Below, in pieces: positions 8,677 through 16,928 of a DNA stretch of 23,061 nucleotides (within the stretch, counting starts at the first letter, position 1; each line of letters begins with the position of its first letter). The stretch comes from SAR116 cluster bacterium. GTDB lineage: Bacteria; Pseudomonadota; Alphaproteobacteria; Puniceispirillales; UBA1172. A model generated the notes under the pieces. It was not told the DNA's origin. It did no database searches and saw nothing but the letters and a program-made list of their open reading frames with translations. Location of the stretch: NCBI GenBank assembly GCA_002691725.1, contig NZIT01000089.1, forward strand, positions 36,793 to 59,853, given 5' to 3'. The position numbers and the translations under genes are program-made.

Positions 8677-9465
8677 TTAGAGGTTCTGTGAAATAAAGCG
8701 CAGCATCTCATCCACTGATGTGATGGATTTAGAGCTGACCTCATAAGCGCGCTGAGTTTCAATCATGCTGACTAATTCTTGCACAACATTAACATTTGAT
8801 GCTTCGAGCGAGCCTTGGATTAATTTACCAAATCCCTGTTCAGTCGGGTTCGCAACTGCTGCTGCGCCACTGGCTTCGGTCTCAACATAGAAACTCTCAC
8901 CAATAGGCTGAAGCCCTGTGCGGTTAGTAAAATCGGCGATTGTAATCTGCCCAAGTTCCTGTGCGCCAATCTCACCAGCAACGGTGGCACTGACGATACC
9001 ATCACCAGAAATATTGATATTGGTGACGTTGTCGGGGATCTGAATTTCAGGCTGTAGAACATAGCCGCTTGAGGTCGACAAGACGCCATCAGAGTTTTGT
9101 GAAAAGGTTCCATTGCGCGTATATCCGAGGCGGCCGTCAGGCAGCAGCACTTGAAAGAAACCTGCGCCTTCAATGGCCACATCAAGTGCGTTATCGGTTG
9201 TTATAAGGCTGCCTTGTGACATCAATTTTTGGGTGTTGAGGGTTCGGACACCAGTACCAACCGCAAAGGATGATGACAATTCTGTATCGGCTGAAGTTTG
9301 GTCACCAGCTGAACGGCGCACCTGATATAACAGCGTTTCAAAATTGACGCGGTCACGTTTGAAACCGGTTGTGTTCACATTGGCAAGGTTGTTAGCAATA
9401 ATCTGCATTCTGGTCTGCTGAGCATTGAGACCGGTTTTTGCTACATGCATGGAACTGGTTGACAT
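8677..9465 (-). CDS. flgG: Flagellar distal rod protein FlgG
   Basis: 262 aa, the standard FlgG length. The N-terminus has the rod signature IIANNLANVNTTGFKRDR at about 22-39. The middle carries DNALDVAIEGAGFFQV (about 91-106). The C-terminus has QGSLEASNVNVVQELVSMIE (about 218-237) and TQRAYEVSSKSI. FlgG builds the distal rod through the P and L rings; it is exported by the flagellar apparatus and has no signal peptide. A strong SD, AAGGAG, precedes the ATG. It does not sit tightly against flgF: the 140-bp gap holds a near-perfect sigma-54 promoter, so flgG and the downstream genes can be transcribed on their own. Confidence 0.97.
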   Translation of the reverse strand: MSTSSMHVAKTGLNAQQTRMQIIANNLANVNTTGFKRDRVNFETLLYQVRRSAGDQTSADTELSSSFAVGTGVRTLNTQKLMSQGSLITTDNALDVAIEGAGFFQVLLPDGRLGYTRNGTFSQNSDGVLSTSSGYVLQPEIQIPDNVTNINISGDGIVSATVAGEIGAQELGQITIADFTNRTGLQPIGESFYVETEASGAAAVANPTEQGFGKLIQGSLEASNVNVVQELVSMIETQRAYEVSSKSITSVDEMLRFISQNL

Positions 9466-9505
9466 GGCTGAAACTCCTTAAAGAAAACATTGTTCTAATA
9501 AGGAT

Positions 9506-9522
9506 TTGCAAGACCCGTGCCA
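9506..9522 (-). promoter_or_regulatory. Sigma-54 promoter of flgG
   Basis: The minus strand reads TGGCACGGGTCTTGCAA, a full match to TGGCACGNNNNTTGC with correct GG/GC spacing. Predicted transcription starts near 9496, leaving about 31 nt before the flgG ATG. The rest of the flgF-flgG gap (about 9524-9605) is pyrimidine-rich on this strand and may hold the activator site, but I recognise no binding motif there. Confidence 0.85.
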
Positions 9523-9605
9523 AACAGAATTGGGCTAAATGGAATATGCTGGGAAAGCAACAGCAGAAACATAAACTAATGAAAAAGAACAGGCTAAAGA
9601 AAAGA

Positions 9606-10358
9606 TTAAGTCGGCAATCTCATCAGACTTGAGCCGCCGCGATCAATTTCTTCGGCAGATTTTACCAGCTTGAGATTAATCTCAAAGATACGCTGATCTT
9701 CGATTGAGGTGACCAATTCTTCCATCAGATTAACATTGCTCATCTCAAGATATTTATTGACCACTCTGACATCTTGCAGAGCCACAATTTGTGAGCCATC
9801 ATCATAGCGTATCTCACCATCTGGAAACTTTTTCAGAGGTGCTGTTGGTGATGTTAAACCAAGTGTCGCAACAATCTGTTTTGTGCCTGGTTCACTGTTT
9901 AATGGCTCAATAACGATGTCACCAGTTTCTGTAAAATCAATTGCCCGATATGGTGGAACAGTAATTGGCTGGAGATTATTATCTAACATCACAGCGCTGG
10001 AGCCATTGATTAATTGACTGTCGGTATTGGTTGAAAAATCACCGCGCCGTGAAAGCGACATGCCATTAGGGGCGTCGGTAATGAAATACCCATCACCGCG
10101 AATAGCAACATCAAGCGCGTTGCCTGTTTCATTCAATGTGCCTGATGCTGCATCAAACATATTGCTATCATCCTTGATTGATAAACCACGGGTTACATGC
10201 GTATTCATCGAGTCAATAAACGCCGTGCCAGCCGTCTTCAAGTGATAGTCAGCACGGAAACCAGGGACAGAATTATTAGCCAGATTGTTTGACCGAATAA
10301 ACGCATTATCCTTAACAATATTGAGTGAGTTAAGTGCGGTATGAATAAATCTGTCCAT
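9606..10358 (-). CDS. flgF: Flagellar proximal rod protein FlgF
   Basis: 250 aa, normal for FlgF. It begins MDRFIHTALNSLNIVKDN, with the rod signature RSNNLANNSVPGFRADYH at about 22-39 (weaker than in FlgG, as is common). Then come NALDVAIRGDGYFITDAPNG (about 79-98) and a C-terminal YLEMSNVNLMEELVTSIEDQ with QRIFEINLKLVKSAEE. FlgF is part of the rod between FlgC and FlgG. The ATG follows AAGAGG and lies 39 bp after flgE. No promoter is seen between flgE and flgF. Confidence 0.93.
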   Translation of the reverse strand: MDRFIHTALNSLNIVKDNAFIRSNNLANNSVPGFRADYHLKTAGTAFIDSMNTHVTRGLSIKDDSNMFDAASGTLNETGNALDVAIRGDGYFITDAPNGMSLSRRGDFSTNTDSQLINGSSAVMLDNNLQPITVPPYRAIDFTETGDIVIEPLNSEPGTKQIVATLGLTSPTAPLKKFPDGEIRYDDGSQIVALQDVRVVNKYLEMSNVNLMEELVTSIEDQRIFEINLKLVKSAEEIDRGGSSLMRLPT

Positions 10359-10397
10359 GGTTTAGCCTCTTGATAGCTGTTGGTTAGCCCAAATGCA

Positions 10398-13300
10398 TTA
10401 CATACGAATGTTAATGATTGTCTGGGTCAGACCGGTTGTTGTTTCAATCGCCTTGGCTGACGCCTGGAAGTTTCGCTGGGCGGTAATCAAGTTCACCAGC
10501 TCCTCGGTGATATCAACATTTGATCGCTCAAGCGAACCCGAAAGAATATTACCAAAGCCCTCTGATCCCGCTTCACCAACCTGCGGCGTACCTGAAACAG
10601 CGGTTTCCGTATAAGTCGCGTTACCAATCTGCTTCAATCCGTTCTGGTTGTTAAAGTTAGCAACAACAATCTTACCCAACGGATTATTCTGACCATTGGT
10701 ATAGTTAGCGCGGATCGTTCCTGATGAGTCAATTTCAATACCATCCAGTCGGCCGGAGGTAAAACCATCCTGCTCCACGGTTAGCACCGAGAATGGCTGC
10801 GCAAGCTGAGTTGAGGTAGAGAAGTCAACATCCAGCGCGATAGAGAAACCTTCTTCCTGCTTTTCATAATGGACAAGGTTTTTCGGGCTTAACAATTTAC
10901 CTGTTTTATCAAATGTCAGCTCACCTTCATCAATATAAAGTGGGTAATACCCCTCAACAATATTTTCAGGTGGGTTAGTCACAACCTCGCCATTAGCATC
11001 AACATATAGCGCCACACCATCAGCATCAGATGCTTGCACCAGATTATAAATCTCTGGCACTGAACCCACACCAAGAGGAACATCATCAAGCCCCAGACGC
11101 GCCGCGCCTTTCACCTTAATTGTTGAATCAGAACCTGTTGTCCCGGTTGAGAAGGTAAAGCTGTTAGACTCACTGCTGTAAGATACAGTAACGCCGCCGA
11201 TAGTATCGCCAGTAACCGGATCAGCAATCTGGTTAATCCGTGTTTGCAGGGCTTCGGCAAGTGTTGTTCCCACATATGATGTCGCAGGAACTTCGATAAT
11301 ACCCGTGATACCGTTAACCGATACGTTAAAGACATTATCACCGTTCTGGGTAGATAACTTAAAGACGTTGGTTAGGGGTTCGTTGGCACTGGCCCCAATC
11401 GCTTGCGCTGGGGTCGCTTTCAGACCTGTGCCAGCTTCAAAGAGGAAGTCATTTTTCGTCTGTCCCAGACCAAAGAGTGAGTTATCACCATTACCAATGA
11501 TCGTAGCGTCAACATCATAAGCCTGAGCAACACGCGCACCCGTGGTTTCACTGATAGCATAGCGGCCAACCTGAATATTGGATGATTTCTGCTCATTTGA
11601 TACGCCGATGGCACCATTGGCAGCAATATCTTCACCTGTTGTTCCGCTTGATATACTGAAGTTCTGAAACTCGGAATTATACTCAACCTTGATGCCAAAT
11701 CGCTTATCGTTTGGCTGAATTTCTTCGCCTGTGGCAACAAATGGATCACCATGCAGAACCTCACCACCCCTGATTTGGACACGCGGCGCGTTATCAGCAT
11801 TGGTAAGACCAAGGTTATTAATCCCGGTTTGAGTGCTTGAGCCGTAAACAGAGAAGGAATTAAAGTTACTATCTGTTCCTGAACCAAGAACCGTACGGTC
11901 AACCTCAAAGCTTAAACGCTGGTTAATATCATCATAACCAACCTTTACCGGCGGGTCTTTCTCATCAACCCAATCAATGCTTGAAGAAGAAAGGACGGTA
12001 GTCGTCAGATCAGTCGCCGTGCTGGCGCTATTAATAGCTGTTGGCGCAGAATTGTTTTCACCTGTAATGCTGGCAGCAAATTGTGCGGTAGCATCAGTCG
12101 AGGATACAGAGAAATCTGTCATATCATCACGACTGACCAACATTGATGAAATGGTTGTAGAGCCGGAAACACTGGTGGTTACGTCAATTAATTCTGTGCC
12201 AGATGTGTTCCAGGATACACTTTCTACGCCATCATCATCAAAGGCGGTTGTTCTGTATAGAACTTCGCCATCACTATTGAGGAAGGTAAAGGAAAACCCA
12301 CTCAGATCAGTTAAGGTAAGTAACTCATCCTTGATCGCCTCCAATCCTTCACCAGCGCTCGCAGAGGCATCAAGTGTCGCCCCGGCAGTCGTGTCGCCTG
12401 TGCCATCTGTCGCAATAGTCAGGCTGTTTGTTCCGTCGGAAAACACTAGCTCGACATCAGATGAATCAACCAGAGTCCCTTCGGTGATGACCATAGGGTG
12501 GATCAGGTTTTCAAGCCCCAGGCTTTGAAGGTTTGTAGACAGATTAGTGGCGCTTGCAGTTTCTGTTCCGTTTGCAATGAGCCAGTCTTTAGCAATAAAC
12601 GCACCTGCTGATGTGTCTGCGGTTGAGCCTTGTATTTCTCTCAAGACGATACGCTGGCTACTATATTGTTCTTTTGCTCCGTCATAGACAGAGTAGGAAC
12701 CTTCAAAAAACGCCTCAACAGTAGGCTCATCATCAGATGGGCTGGTTAGGACATAGACTTGATCAGCATCAGAAGCGGCGATGTTGAAATCACCATCTGA
12801 TAAGGCAAGGCCAGATGTGCTGACGTCAATATATTTATATCCTCCATCACTCGTGCCTGTTGAAGATATCACAAAGGTACGACCATTTAGATCACCAGAG
12901 AATGTATCATCGCCAGCCAAAATAATGCTGCGGCCTTGTTCATAATCTGTAAGATCAGCGCTGGAATTATTCTGATCCTCAACAAATATTCTCAAGCGGT
13001 TTTCAGTTGCTGAATATTCGATAAAGTTTGTGCCATTGCCTTCGACTTCATTAAGGACAGAATGAACGCTAAGCGTTGGCCGGCTACCATTAAAGGAGTG
13101 AACCATATACTGCTGATCTGTTGGATCATCGGCACGCTCAAACTGAACGACCTGAGTATATTCATAGACAGAAGAAATGCTCTCGCCGCGTGACTTGGTG
13201 AATTGAAGCCCACCAATTCCGAGGGGATCATCATTATGAGTTCTGCCATATTGATTAAGGGTTTCATTCATGCGAACCTGAGTATGTGCCAAGAACTGCT

Positions 13301-14648
13301 CTTTAGTGAAATCTGGCGAAGTGCCTTCGATGGCAAAATCATCACCGATCAATTCTGTTTCATAACTATCTGTTCCAAGAAGTTCGACTGAAACCTTGTT
13401 AGTCAGTGAAGTTACGGCACCGTCTGCACCAACGCGCTGGAAATCTATTGTGATAGTATCATCAACATTTTGCTCAACCTGAAACTTGCGGTCATCACCA
13501 TAAGCGGCATTAATCGCTCGCTCGACTTCTGCTGCTAACTGATCAGCGTTGTAAAGGCCAGGATTGATATCAATGCTGACCGGCTGGTCAGAGTCATCGA
13601 CATTAACCAGAAGGAAATCTTTACCCCAATAGACATCACCATCAGCACCAGCTTCACGAGTCGCTTTGAACTGTAATGGGTCGGTCACAATCTCAACCAG
13701 CTTGTCCCCTTCTTCTCCAAAGTCAAAACTGGTCGCTTCACCGCTAATCCGTGCTGGCTGTGATGGCACCAGAGTTTGCAAATCATCTAGCTTATAGAGA
13801 GGTGAGCCTTTGCCCTCGATAAAGTAGTTATCATCAGGGATTGTTGTGGTTTGCTGGCCAAAACGGTCAACAAAAATCTGTTTGCCAGCATCATCCACCG
13901 CGCTAACCAGATCAGGATTAATAATAGTGTCATTAATCACCAGCCGCGTATCATATTTGTTTGTTGGATCATCAGCTGATGCGGCCTGAGTTTTAATGAA
14001 ATAAACGGTTGCAATCGTTGGGTTACCCAAGTCATCAAAGATCGTGATTGATGTTGAGTTTGTGAAAGTTTCAGGATCATTCGGGTCAAAAGAATAACCG
14101 TCCTGAAACTGCTGTCTGTCTATCACAACGTCTGATGCCGCATTAACGTTAACACCCAGTTTGATATTCGATGTCGCTTGTGGATCACCAGATGTCACTG
14201 GCAATTGTAGAGGCACGGCACTGTCAAGGTCTTTGGCGGTAACGGAACCATCTGTGTTAACAGGATAAGTCAAGAGATACTGACCCGCAGAGTCAACAAC
14301 ATAACGGTCGTTATTAACGTTCAATGAACCGTTTCTTGTATAAACGGTCTGGGCAGAGGTCAGGGATGGCTTCAAAGCAAAGAACCCCTGTCCTGAAATA
14401 GCAAGGTCAAGCGCGTTCAATGAGGCAGCAATGTTACCCTGAGTAAACTGCTGTTTAATCCCTTTAAGAATGGTACCTGAACCGATCGATGAAGATGCGT
14501 TCTGCAATGGCGATGTAGCAAAAATATCACCAAATTCAACTCGGCTTCGCTTAAAGCCCGTCGTGCCAACGTTGGCAATATTGTTCGACGTTGCTGAAAT
14601 ATCTGCTGACGAACCGTTAAGGCCGGTAAGAGCGGTGTAGAACGACAT
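10398..14648 (-). CDS. flgE: Flagellar hook protein FlgE, extra-large
   Basis: 1416 aa, against roughly 400-600 aa in well-studied bacteria. The ends are classical hook protein. MSFYTALTGLNGSSADI leads into NNIANVGTTGFKRSRVEFGD (about 23-42) and LNALDLAISGQGFFAL. The C-terminus has GRLDGIEIDSSGTIRANYTN, SGSLERSNVDITEELVNLI and ends TIINIRM. Everything between about 200 and 1280 is inserted surface domain: acidic, Ser/Thr/Asp-rich, predicted beta. Two stretches resemble the flagellin-IN module of FliD and flagellins, near 363-406 (LYNADQLAAEVERAINAAYG) and near 1106-1184 (VGTTLAEALQTRINQIAD then SFTFSTGTTGSDSTIKVKG). The stretch at 986-1015 (NFSISSGTTGEDI) resembles the second. No cysteine is present. 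SD AAGGAG lies before the ATG. The hook is the universal joint outside the cell. Confidence 0.96.
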   Translation of the reverse strand: MSFYTALTGLNGSSADISATSNNIANVGTTGFKRSRVEFGDIFATSPLQNASSSIGSGTILKGIKQQFTQGNIAASLNALDLAISGQGFFALKPSLTSAQTVYTRNGSLNVNNDRYVVDSAGQYLLTYPVNTDGSVTAKDLDSAVPLQLPVTSGDPQATSNIKLGVNVNAASDVVIDRQQFQDGYSFDPNDPETFTNSTSITIFDDLGNPTIATVYFIKTQAASADDPTNKYDTRLVINDTIINPDLVSAVDDAGKQIFVDRFGQQTTTIPDDNYFIEGKGSPLYKLDDLQTLVPSQPARISGEATSFDFGEEGDKLVEIVTDPLQFKATREAGADGDVYWGKDFLLVNVDDSDQPVSIDINPGLYNADQLAAEVERAINAAYGDDRKFQVEQNVDDTITIDFQRVGADGAVTSLTNKVSVELLGTDSYETELIGDDFAIEGTSPDFTKEQFLAHTQVRMNETLNQYGRTHNDDPLGIGGLQFTKSRGESISSVYEYTQVVQFERADDPTDQQYMVHSFNGSRPTLSVHSVLNEVEGNGTNFIEYSATENRLRIFVEDQNNSSADLTDYEQGRSIILAGDDTFSGDLNGRTFVISSTGTSDGGYKYIDVSTSGLALSDGDFNIAASDADQVYVLTSPSDDEPTVEAFFEGSYSVYDGAKEQYSSQRIVLREIQGSTADTSAGAFIAKDWLIANGTETASATNLSTNLQSLGLENLIHPMVITEGTLVDSSDVELVFSDGTNSLTIATDGTGDTTAGATLDASASAGEGLEAIKDELLTLTDLSGFSFTFLNSDGEVLYRTTAFDDDGVESVSWNTSGTELIDVTTSVSGSTTISSMLVSRDDMTDFSVSSTDATAQFAASITGENNSAPTAINSASTATDLTTTVLSSSSIDWVDEKDPPVKVGYDDINQRLSFEVDRTVLGSGTDSNFNSFSVYGSSTQTGINNLGLTNADNAPRVQIRGGEVLHGDPFVATGEEIQPNDKRFGIKVEYNSEFQNFSISSGTTGEDIAANGAIGVSNEQKSSNIQVGRYAISETTGARVAQAYDVDATIIGNGDNSLFGLGQTKNDFLFEAGTGLKATPAQAIGASANEPLTNVFKLSTQNGDNVFNVSVNGITGIIEVPATSYVGTTLAEALQTRINQIADPVTGDTIGGVTVSYSSESNSFTFSTGTTGSDSTIKVKGAARLGLDDVPLGVGSVPEIYNLVQASDADGVALYVDANGEVVTNPPENIVEGYYPLYIDEGELTFDKTGKLLSPKNLVHYEKQEEGFSIALDVDFSTSTQLAQPFSVLTVEQDGFTSGRLDGIEIDSSGTIRANYTNGQNNPLGKIVVANFNNQNGLKQIGNATYTETAVSGTPQVGEAGSEGFGNILSGSLERSNVDITEELVNLITAQRNFQASAKAIETTTGLTQTIINIRM

Positions 14649-14707
14649 GGTATTACTCCTTCAAGTGACAGTATTTATGTATTGACCAAATTATAAAGTT
14701 TCAGAGG

Positions 14708-15421
14708 CTATAAGGTTTCAGAAGCGGGGGCGCCGGCCTTGCGGAAGCGTAAGACATCAGCAGCCCGAACTTGCCCATAATCGCGGACATCCAGCATAAC
14801 GCCATCGCTGTCATCACCCACTGAGGTGGAAAAGACTTCGGCAAATACGGATGGGGTCAGGTTTTCCATGCCATTGCCAAAATCGGCAAAAACATCAACC
14901 CGTAAAGGCGCCTCGCTATTGACGATATCGGCTGGGATATCTTCCCATGCAAAACCGGTCAGACCAGATGCTTGCGGGCCTAAATCCATGCTATGAATTG
15001 GCGTGCCAGTAGCATCAGAAAACGTCAGCTGTGTCATGGTTGAGGATGATGGCAGATCAATCATGCCATGAATCTCACCATTGCTGTCAGGGCGCGCAAC
15101 GTTTCCAGGCACCATGACGGACGCACCCATCAGGCTAGATGCGGTGGCGACACGAAACTCTTTAATCTGGCTAGAAAGTGATTTGAGACTTTCACCCATT
15201 TCAGTAATGCCTGTAACGGTAGAAAATTGCGCCATTTGGGCAATAAACTCAGCATTTTCCATTGGTGCAAAAGGGTCCTGATTCTGCAGCTGAGTCGTCA
15301 TCAGCTTCAGAAAATCCTCTTGGCCAAGCTGATCCTTATTGGCTTTTTCTTCTTCGTTTTTATTCACACCCAGTTTCTGAAGGATCGTATTCAGCTGGTT
15401 CTGGCTAGCAGGGTCAATCAT
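14708..15421 (-). CDS. flgD: Hook cap protein FlgD
   Basis: 237 aa. The conserved N-terminal FlgD motif [20 protein letters not shown] lies at about 34-53, followed by [19 protein letters not shown]. The later half has the FlgV-type and Ig-like domains ([19 protein letters not shown] at about 167-185) and ends with an [10 protein letters not shown] region. FlgD caps the growing hook and guides FlgE subunits into place. It is discarded after hook completion. It lies 16 bp after flgC; GGAG precedes the ATG. The 59-bp gap before flgE is AT-rich without a promoter I can support. Confidence 0.95.
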   Translation of the reverse strand: MIDPASQNQLNTILQKLGVNKNEEEKANKDQLGQEDFLKLMTTQLQNQDPFAPMENAEFIAQMAQFSTVTGITEMGESLKSLSSQIKEFRVATASSLMGASVMVPGNVARPDSNGEIHGMIDLPSSSTMTQLTFSDATGTPIHSMDLGPQASGLTGFAWEDIPADIVNSEAPLRVDVFADFGNGMENLTPSVFAEVFSTSVGDDSDGVMLDVRDYGQVRAADVLRFRKAGAPASETL

Positions 15422-15437
15422 TGTTCACTCCGTTGGC

Positions 15438-15854
15438 TTATTTGCCCATATTGATGGTTCGCATATCCAAGGCTCTCATTGTTGTGATCACCTCAACATT
15501 GTTCTGGTATTGGCGGCTGGTTTCCATCATCTCGACATATTCTTCTTCGATATTGACGGCGGCGCCGTAAACATATCCTTCTTCATCGGCTTGCGGGTGG
15601 AAGGGCATGAAAATTCGTGAAGGACTCATATCCATTTCAACAACATCCGTCACCGTGACAGATGCAATGCCGGTTTGCCCAAATTGATCAGCATAGGTGC
15701 TCTCAAAAATAGGCTTGATGGATTTATACGCTTCTTTGGGATTGCCAGTCATGGTGCCAGCATTGGCAATATTACTGGCAATAGTGTTCATCCGGATCAG
15801 CTGGCTCGCCATAGAACGGCCAGCAATGTCATAAACATTTTTAATATCAGCCAT
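15438..15854 (-). CDS. flgC: Flagellar proximal rod protein FlgC
   Basis: 138 aa, the standard length. The rod helix SQLIRMNTIASNIANAGT lies at about 17-34. The family's proline-bearing middle ARIFMPFHPQADEEGYVYG-like segment is seen here as SRIFMPFHPQADEEGYVYG. The C-terminal helix VNIEEEYVEMMETSRQYQNN ends in a TMRALDMRTI stretch. It is a rod subunit beyond the MS ring. Only 2 bp separate it from the flgB stop, and the SD GGGAG lies inside the end of flgB, so translation is probably coupled. There is no fliE next to flgBC, unlike in many alphaproteobacteria. Confidence 0.96.
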   Translation of the reverse strand: MADIKNVYDIAGRSMASQLIRMNTIASNIANAGTMTGNPKEAYKSIKPIFESTYADQFGQTGIASVTVTDVVEMDMSPSRIFMPFHPQADEEGYVYGAAVNIEEEYVEMMETSRQYQNNVEVITTMRALDMRTINMGK

Positions 15855-15856
15855 AT

Positions 15857-16243
15857 CTATTCTCCCTTAATCGCCGACATCAGCCCGGCAATTTTGTTGT
15901 TAAGAAAGGTTAAGCTGGTTTGATAGCGCATCGCATTTTCTGAAAACTCAAGCTGTTCAACAGCCAGCTCAACAGTGTTTCCATCCATGGACGCATTAAC
16001 ACTCTGGCGATAAAGGATGTCTTTGCCAGGGGCCGCCATAGAGATAGGAATATGTTGAGTATGAGTTGTTGTCATAGGTCCGGTGCTTTGTGCTTTTGCC
16101 ATTTCTTGCTCAAAATTAATGTCACGCGCCTTAAAATTAGGCGTCGCGGCATTGGAAATATTGGATGCAAGAATCATATTGCGCTTATTCCGCAAAACTA
16201 ATGCGGCGCTATGTAATCCTAGTGTATCTGCAATTCCCTTCAT
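15857..16243 (-). CDS. flgB: Flagellar proximal rod protein FlgB
   Basis: 128 aa, normal for FlgB. It contains the rod signature RNMILASNISNAATPNFKAR at about 21-40 followed by DINFEQEMAKA. The C-terminal NTVELAVEQLEFSENAMRYQ (about 88-107) leads into TSLTFLNNKIAGLMSAIKG. It is the first gene of the flgB-L block. The gap upstream (16244-16346) is shared with the divergent plus-strand unit. I see no sigma-54 site pointing at flgB; an AT-rich TTATTATA about 12-20 bp ahead of the ATG could be a -10 box, but its -35 partner is unconvincing. The SD is weak (ACGGA). Confidence 0.95.
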   Translation of the reverse strand: MKGIADTLGLHSAALVLRNKRNMILASNISNAATPNFKARDINFEQEMAKAQSTGPMTTTHTQHIPISMAAPGKDILYRQSVNASMDGNTVELAVEQLEFSENAMRYQTSLTFLNNKIAGLMSAIKGE

Positions 16244-16296
16244 GGCATTATCCGTCTATAATAAGTTTCAAATTTTCATAATTGCGTAAGTTCATT

Positions 16297-16313
16297 CTGG
16301 TGCGAAATTTGCA
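16297..16313 (+). promoter_or_regulatory. Sigma-54 promoter of the unknown two-gene unit
   Basis: The plus strand reads CTGGTGCGAAATTTGCA. It keeps GG, the CG and TTGC of TGGCACGNNNNTTGC at exact spacing, with two differences (TG for CA). Predicted transcription starts near 16324, which puts the ATG at 16347 about 23 nt downstream and rules out the ATG at 16320 as a start. Confidence 0.7.
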
Positions 16314-16334
16314 AGAAGGATGCCAACTTGTGAA

Positions 16335-16340
16335 AAGGGG
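16335..16340 (+). promoter_or_regulatory. Ribosome binding site that decides the start at 16347
   Basis: AAGGGG lies 6 nt before the ATG at 16347. It directly abuts the in-frame ATG at 16341, which is too close for initiation. The ATG at 16320 lies upstream of the predicted transcription start. The start at 16347 is therefore preferred. Confidence 0.6.
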
Positions 16341-16346
16341 ATGAAA

Positions 16347-16928
16347 ATGGAATCAATATCTGATTTGGAAAACTTGAAAAGCAGCAATCTGTCGGCGACG
16401 ACAATTAAGGTGCGCGATGCGGTAATTCAGAAATGTGAAGGTAAAAACCTGCAAGAGATGACGCAATTTATAAAAGGTCTTCTCAATCATGAGGAAAATG
16501 ATCAGAAACGACTAGGTGTGCTGGCGGCAAGGGTATATTTGCTGCGTGAAAAAATCATCTTCATGAAAGATGTCGATGATGAGATTGATGACAGTGTCGA
16601 AAATATTAAAGATCGGCATAGCAATGTCATGATGGCCAAGAAAATGGAAAAAGAAACTGATGCTGAACCTTTGGAAAGTGAAGCGGGCGATGCCGAACCA
16701 AGCAATTGGATGCGAGTTCGGATTATTGAAAACGCTGAGGTTAATAATGTGCGGTTTCCGTCTGGCGTTGTTATTGATGCCTTTAACGAAGATGCCCGGC
16801 GATTAATTGATTCTGGAAAAGCCGAGGTCATTGATAAAGATGATGATGATAGCGGCCTTGATGATATGAACGATGAAGCAGAAACAGCTGCCGATGATGC
16901 TGCTGATGATGCCGATGATAATGCATAG
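16347..16928 (+). CDS. Acidic protein of unknown function, flagellar-regulon candidate
   Basis: 193 aa; I do not recognise a named family. Three parts can be seen. Residues 1-95 are charged and mostly helical, with K-L-Q-type spacing that could form a coiled coil (e.g. RLGVLAARVYLLREKIIFMK at about 56-75). Residues about 121-165 form a compact, probably beta domain (WMRVRIIENAEVNNVRFPSG then VIDAFNEDARRLIDSGKAEV). The pattern 'G-hydrophobic-x-x-hydrophobic-x-x-x-x-A-x-x-L-I-x-x-G-x-A-E' resembles small domains common in phage and bacterial proteins. Residues 166-193 are an Asp/Ala tail made of GAT-rich codon repeats. There is no signal peptide or membrane segment, so it is likely cytoplasmic. 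It diverges from flgB, has a sigma-54-type promoter, and overlaps the next gene by 8 bp. A flagellar role is inferred only from promoter and position. Confidence 0.8.
   Translation: MESISDLENLKSSNLSATTIKVRDAVIQKCEGKNLQEMTQFIKGLLNHEENDQKRLGVLAARVYLLREKIIFMKDVDDEIDDSVENIKDRHSNVMMAKKMEKETDAEPLESEAGDAEPSNWMRVRIIENAEVNNVRFPSGVVIDAFNEDARRLIDSGKAEVIDKDDDDSGLDDMNDEAETAADDAADDADDNA

Noticed and set aside
8658..8762. Longer start for flgH at 8762, inside flgG
   Set aside because: It would place the lipoprotein signal 35 residues inside the protein and overlap flgG by 86 bp. The ATG at 8657 gives a standard signal and lipobox.
9438..9632. Plus-strand 64-aa ORF across the flgF-flgG gap
   Set aside because: It starts inside flgG and ends inside flgF on the opposite strand, has no ribosome site, and its Lys/Gln-rich product reflects the pyrimidine-rich promoter region.
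11977..12528. Plus-strand 183-aa ORF opposite flgE
   Set aside because: It is a shadow of the flgE frame, without a ribosome site or recognisable domain.
14649..14707. A possible sigma-54 site (TTTGGTCAATAC) ahead of flgE
   Set aside because: There is no GC at the -12 position with the right spacing.
16320..16346. Upstream ATG codons at 16320 and 16341 for the acidic protein
   Set aside because: The first lies before the predicted transcription start; the second touches the AAGGGG site. The ATG at 16347 has proper spacing.
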